17,032 nucleotides of DNA. Source: Bacillota bacterium (GTDB lineage Bacteria; Bacillota; Clostridia; Christensenellales; Aristaeellaceae). Made by a program: the position numbers and the translations under genes. The notes beneath the pieces were generated by a model. It was not told the DNA's origin, ran no database searches, and worked only from the letters and a program-made list of their open reading frames with translations. The stretch spans positions 1 through 17,032 of the forward strand of contig JAEXCG010000105.1 in NCBI GenBank assembly GCA_023402355.1, written 5' to 3'. Positions 13,713 to 17,032 of the stretch are shown here, in pieces; position 1 is the stretch's first letter; every line of letters begins with the position of its first letter.

Positions 13713-15011
13713 GTGCCGCACGAATCATTCCATTACCGCACCCTGGGGGAAGTGAGGGAGCAAGCGCAGGCGCTCAGCGCGTTTGTACCCCTGTCGGAGG
13801 ACCTCTCCGCGCTCTATGCCCCGCTCTCCCTCGGCGTGAAGAGCGCCGACAACCGCATCGCGTTTCAGCCCATGGAAGGAACCGACGGCACGCAGGACGG
13901 CGCGCCCGGCCCTCTGACCGTGCGCCGCTACGAGCGCTTCGCCAAGGCGGGCCCCGGCCTCATCTGGTTTGAGGCGGTCGCCACCGTGCCGGAGGGCCGC
14001 GCCAGCGCCCACCAGCTCTTCCTGCGCGAGGACAACCTGGACGCGTTTCAGCGGCTCAACGAGCGCATCCGCGAAATCTGCCTGAAGGAAAACGGCTACG
14101 CGCCCGTGATCGTGATGCAGGCCACCAACAGCGGCCGCTACTCGAAACCCCACGGCTTCCCGGAACCGCTGATCGCCTACAACTGCCCCCCGCTCGAGGA
14201 CACGCCCCTGCCCGAGGAGCGCATTCTCTCCGACGACGACCTGCGCCGCTATGAGGAAGCGTTCGAGCAGGCGGCGCGGCTTAGCAGGCGCGCGGGCTTC
14301 GACGGTATGGACGTCAAGTGCTGCCACCGCTACCTCGCCTGCGAGCTGCTCAGCGCCTACACCCGCCCGGGCCCGTACGGCGGCAGCTACGAAAACCGCA
14401 CGCGCTTTCTCAAAAACGCCTATCGCGCCGCGCGCGCGGGCGCGGGCGACGGCGATTTCTTCCTCACCAGCCGCCTGAACGTGTACGACGGCTTCCCCTA
14501 CCCCTACGGCTTCGGCGTGCGCGAGGGCAGCCTCGAGCCGGACATGTCGGAGCCCATCCGCCTCATAAGAGAGCTGAAGGCGGAGTTTGACATCCCCCTC
14601 ATCAACGTCACCATGGGCAACCCTTACAAGAACCCCCACGTCAACCGCCCCTACGACCACGGCAACTACGTGCCGGACGAGCATCCGCTCACCGGCATCG
14701 GGCGCATGATGCAGGGCGTCAGCGAGATTCAGCACGCGCTGCCGGACTTGCCCGTGCTCGGCAGCGCGTTTTCCTACCTGCGCCAGTTCTCCGTCAACCT
14801 GGCGGCGGGCATGGTGGCTGGCGGCCACTGCGCCATGGCGGGCTTTGGCCGCATGGCCTTCGCGGACCCGAACTTCGTGCAGGAGGCGAAAAAGACGGGC
14901 GCCGTGGACGGCAAAAACGTCTGCGTCACCTGCGGCAAGTGCGCGCAGCTCCTGCGCGCGGGCACGCCCGCGGGCTGTGCGGTGCGCGACAGGGAGGTGT
15001 ACAAGCTGTGA
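13713..15011 (+). CDS. NADH:flavin oxidoreductase, Old Yellow Enzyme type with C-terminal 4Fe-4S motif
   Basis: A 432-residue FMN-binding TIM-barrel enzyme, expected to reduce activated C=C bonds of enones or enoyl compounds. The GTG at 13713 is the start, with AAGGAGG 8 nt upstream. Family features are NRIAFQPMEG (about 47-56), PGPLTVRRYERFAKAGPGLI (66-85), PVIVMQ (131-136), YGGSYENRTRF (222-232) and a C-terminal FMN-phosphate region around GMVAGGHCAMAGFGR. The usual HxAHGYLL segment is replaced by VKCCHRYLACELL, so the active site deviates. C404, C407, C410 and C422 (CX2CX2CX11C) match the 4Fe-4S site of the trimethylamine dehydrogenase/2,4-dienoyl-CoA reductase group. The protein stops ten residues later and lacks the FAD/NAD(P)H domain of that group. 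First gene of a three-gene redox operon. Confidence 0.9.
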   Translation: MPHESFHYRTLGEVREQAQALSAFVPLSEDLSALYAPLSLGVKSADNRIAFQPMEGTDGTQDGAPGPLTVRRYERFAKAGPGLIWFEAVATVPEGRASAHQLFLREDNLDAFQRLNERIREICLKENGYAPVIVMQATNSGRYSKPHGFPEPLIAYNCPPLEDTPLPEERILSDDDLRRYEEAFEQAARLSRRAGFDGMDVKCCHRYLACELLSAYTRPGPYGGSYENRTRFLKNAYRAARAGAGDGDFFLTSRLNVYDGFPYPYGFGVREGSLEPDMSEPIRLIRELKAEFDIPLINVTMGNPYKNPHVNRPYDHGNYVPDEHPLTGIGRMMQGVSEIQHALPDLPVLGSAFSYLRQFSVNLAAGMVAGGHCAMAGFGRMAFADPNFVQEAKKTGAVDGKNVCVTCGKCAQLLRAGTPAGCAVRDREVYKL

Positions 15012-15751
15012 AGACCGCGCTCGTCACCGGCTCCAGCCGGGGCATCGGCCGGGGCATCGCCGACGCCCTGTGCGAAAACGGCTACACCGTCGTCTATTCC
15101 GGCACGCGGGCCGAGCGGCCCGCAGGCCTTCCTGCGCAGGCGGATTACTTCCCCTGCGACATTCAGGACGCGGCCCAGCGCCGCGCCGTCATCGACCACG
15201 TGGTCAAGACCTACGGGCGGCTCGACGTGCTGGTGAACAACGCGGGCGTCGCGCCCCTTGAGCGCCGCGACCTGCTCGATATGGAGGAAGAGAGCTTCGA
15301 GCGGGTGATCGGCATCAACCTCAAGGGCACGCTCTTCATGTGCCAGCTCGCGGCCCGGGTCATGCTCGCCGCCAGGGGGACGCTTGCGGACTACGCGCCC
15401 CGCATCGTCAACATCGGCAGCATGTCCGCCTACACCTCCAGCACCTCGCGCGGCGAGTACTGCATCAGCAAGGCCGGGGTGGGCATGGTGACGAAGCTCT
15501 TCGCCGACCGCCTGGCCGGGGAGGGCATCCCGGTGTTCGAGGTGCGGCCCGGCATCGTGGAAACCGACATGACGAAGGTCGTGCACGAAAAGTACCAGCG
15601 GCTGATCGAGGACGGGCTCCTGCCCGTGCGGCGCTTCGGCAAGCCCCGCGACGTGGCGCAGATGGTCGTCGCCTGCTGCTCCGGCCTGCTGGACTACTCC
15701 GCGGGCCAGGTGCTTAACGCGGACGGCGGCTTCGCGCTCAGGAGGCTGTAA
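15008..15751 (+). CDS. Short-chain dehydrogenase/reductase (SDR, classical type)
   Basis: A 247-residue NAD(P)-dependent alcohol/ketone oxidoreductase. The cofactor motif is TGSSRGIG (7-14), the structural motif NNAG (77-80), and the catalytic set N104, S138, Y151, K155 (YCISK). The C-terminus LNADGGFALRRL is normal for classical SDRs. The GTG start at 15008 overlaps the preceding stop by four bases (GTGA), and AGGGAGG lies 10 nt upstream, so translation is coupled to the flavin oxidoreductase. A longer in-frame extension inside the upstream gene has no family resemblance and was rejected. The residue after the second glycine-motif strand does not settle NAD versus NADP. The substrate is unknown. 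Confidence 0.95.
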   Translation: MKTALVTGSSRGIGRGIADALCENGYTVVYSGTRAERPAGLPAQADYFPCDIQDAAQRRAVIDHVVKTYGRLDVLVNNAGVAPLERRDLLDMEEESFERVIGINLKGTLFMCQLAARVMLAARGTLADYAPRIVNIGSMSAYTSSTSRGEYCISKAGVGMVTKLFADRLAGEGIPVFEVRPGIVETDMTKVVHEKYQRLIEDGLLPVRRFGKPRDVAQMVVACCSGLLDYSAGQVLNADGGFALRRL

Positions 15752-15752
15752 G

Positions 15753-17032
15753 ATGAAGGAGATCATCGCCCGCACCGTCGTCGTCGGCTCCGGCTGCGCG
15801 GGCCTGAACGCGGCCGACTGGCTTTCCGCGCTGGGCGAAACGGACTTCGTGCTGGCGACGGAGAACCTGCTTTCCGGCACGTCGCGCAACACCGGCAGCG
15901 ACAAGCAGACCTACTACAAGCTTTCGCTGGCCGGGGACGAGGGCGACAGCGTCGGGGCCCTGTGCGAGACGCTGAAGCGGGAGGACGTGGACGGCGACAC
16001 CGCCCTTTGCGAGGCGGCGGGCTCGGCCCAGTGCTTCTTTAAGCTGGTGCAGCTCGGCGTCCCCTTCCCCTGCAACGACATGGGTGAATACGTCGGCTAC
16101 CGCACGGACCACGACGTGCGCACCCGCGCCACCTCCGCCGGGCCCCTCACCAGCCGCTACATGACCGAGGCGCTCGAACGGAGCGTGCGCGCGCGCGGCG
16201 TCTCCGTGCTCGACCACACCCTCGCCTACCGCATCCTCACAAACGAGGACGGCGTCTGCGGCCTTCAATGCCTCGACACCTCGGACGGCAGCCTGTTCAC
16301 GATCCGCTGCGCCCACGTCCTATTGGCCACGGGCGGCCCGGCGGCGATTTATCGCGACCGCGTCTACCCCGAAAGCCAGCTCGGCATGAGCGGCATGGCC
16401 TTCGAGGCGGGCGCGAAGGGCGCGAACCTCGACTGCTGGCAGTACGGCCTCGCCTCCGTCGCCTTCCGCTGGAACGTGTCGGGCAGCTACCAGCAGGCGC
16501 TGCCCCGCTACGTGTCCGTGGACGAGGCGGGCGTCGAGCGCGAGTTCCTGCTCGAAAGCCTGTCGCAGGCGGAGGCCCTGTCGAGCGTCTTTCTCAAGGG
16601 GTACGAATGGCCCTTCGACCCCCGCAAGCTCGGCGGCTCCTCGCGCGTGGACGTGCTGGTGAAGCGGGAGGCCGACAGGGGCCGCCGCGTCTTCCTCGAT
16701 TACCGCCGGAACCCCGCGGGCTACAGCCTGGACGCGATGGGCGAGGAGGCGAGGACGTACCTCGTCAACTGCGGGGCGACGCAGGACACGCCCATCGAGC
16801 GCCTGCGGGCCATCAACGCGCCCGCCATCGAGCTGTACCGGGCGCACGGCATCGACCTTGAACGCGAGATGCTGGAGATCCGCGTGTGCGCCCAGCACCA
16901 CAACGGCGGCGTCGCGGTGGACGGCGACTGGCAGACGGACGTCCCCGGGCTGTACGTCTGCGGCGAGGCGGCGGGCACCTTCGGCAAATACCGCCCCGGC
17001 GGCACGGCGCTCAACAGCACGCAGGTCGGCTC
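15753..17032 (+). CDS. FAD-binding flavoprotein, fumarate reductase/succinate dehydrogenase-like (3' end outside window)
   Basis: The ATG at 15753 lies one base past the SDR stop, with AGGAGG 7 nt upstream, and the frame stays open for 426 codons to the window edge. The N-terminus has the FAD dinucleotide-binding motif VVGSGCAGLNAA (G12, G14, G17). Next come NTGSDKQTYY (about 49-58) and an LLATGGPA strand that closes the FAD domain. Near the edge is AQHHNGGVAV followed by VPGLYVCGEAAG and PGGTALNSTQVG, the counterpart of the HxMGG and GLYAAGE/GG.SL segments of the fumarate reductase flavoprotein family. Such enzymes move hydride across C-C bonds (desaturation or enoate reduction). The missing C-terminus would show whether there is a Fe-S or other redox domain. 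Third gene of the redox operon. Confidence 0.9.
   Translation, partial: MKEIIARTVVVGSGCAGLNAADWLSALGETDFVLATENLLSGTSRNTGSDKQTYYKLSLAGDEGDSVGALCETLKREDVDGDTALCEAAGSAQCFFKLVQLGVPFPCNDMGEYVGYRTDHDVRTRATSAGPLTSRYMTEALERSVRARGVSVLDHTLAYRILTNEDGVCGLQCLDTSDGSLFTIRCAHVLLATGGPAAIYRDRVYPESQLGMSGMAFEAGAKGANLDCWQYGLASVAFRWNVSGSYQQALPRYVSVDEAGVEREFLLESLSQAEALSSVFLKGYEWPFDPRKLGGSSRVDVLVKREADRGRRVFLDYRRNPAGYSLDAMGEEARTYLVNCGATQDTPIERLRAINAPAIELYRAHGIDLEREMLEIRVCAQHHNGGVAVDGDWQTDVPGLYVCGEAAGTFGKYRPGGTALNSTQVG

Noticed and set aside
14939..15007. Upstream in-frame start for the SDR
   Set aside because: It would place 23 residues without homology inside the preceding gene's Fe-S region; the GTGA overlap start at 15008 has a good ribosome binding site and gives the standard SDR N-terminus.
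13725..15904. Long minus-strand open frames opposite the redox operon
   Set aside because: The plus-strand genes have complete families, ribosome binding sites and operon spacing; the minus frames are compositional shadows.
1..17032. CRISPR arrays, tRNA or rRNA genes
   Set aside because: No regularly spaced repeats, and no tRNA-like or rRNA-like conserved sequence, were seen on either strand.

Overview
The window looks like a chromosomal segment of a high-GC (about 60-65% by eye) anaerobic Bacillota, most likely a gut-type Clostridia lineage. The evidence is strong AGGAGG-type ribosome binding sites before almost every gene, sigma-A style promoters (TTGACA/TATAAT), a YesM/YesN-type two-component pair, a CUT1 sugar ABC transporter without its own ATPase, and Fe-S/flavin oxidoreductases. 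The assignment to phylum and class is inference. No rRNA, tRNA or CRISPR array was seen.

Left edge (1-2031): the first ~120 bases are AT-rich and hold the 5' end of a leftward transposase, probably ISAs1 family. Next comes a leftward MATE efflux gene with its own terminator. It is driven by a consensus promoter with a palindrome filling the spacer, and its ~110-nt leader contains an intrinsic terminator plus an overlapping alternative hairpin, the layout of a transcription attenuator or riboswitch. A small 78-aa protein gene runs rightward from the same intergenic region and converges on the sugar operon across a shared bidirectional terminator.

Central operon (2035-9649, leftward): promoter, secreted sugar-binding protein, an intercistronic partial terminator, two permeases, a xylose-isomerase-like TIM-barrel enzyme, then three Gfo/Idh/MocA NAD(P)-dependent sugar oxidoreductases, two of them tandem paralogues. 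No glycoside hydrolase or sugar kinase is present in the window. The set suggests uptake of a sugar or glycoside followed by oxidation-based processing (keto-sugar chemistry) rather than hydrolysis.

Regulators (9777-13602, leftward): a YesN-like response regulator and a YesM-like sensor kinase form one unit. It ends at a terminator just before the transporter promoter and probably controls it. Upstream of them is a one-component AraC regulator with an N-terminal cupin-like domain.

Right end (13713-17032, rightward): divergent from the AraC gene is a tightly packed redox operon. It encodes an Old-Yellow-Enzyme-type flavin oxidoreductase that ends right after a 4Fe-4S cysteine motif, a short-chain dehydrogenase overlapping it by four bases, and a fumarate-reductase-like FAD flavoprotein that runs off the window. 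SDR alcohol/ketone chemistry, flavin desaturation/reduction and OYE enone reduction form a plausible three-step module. Its substrate is unknown; its position next to the glycoside/sugar genes raises the possibility that it processes the aglycone or a keto-sugar.
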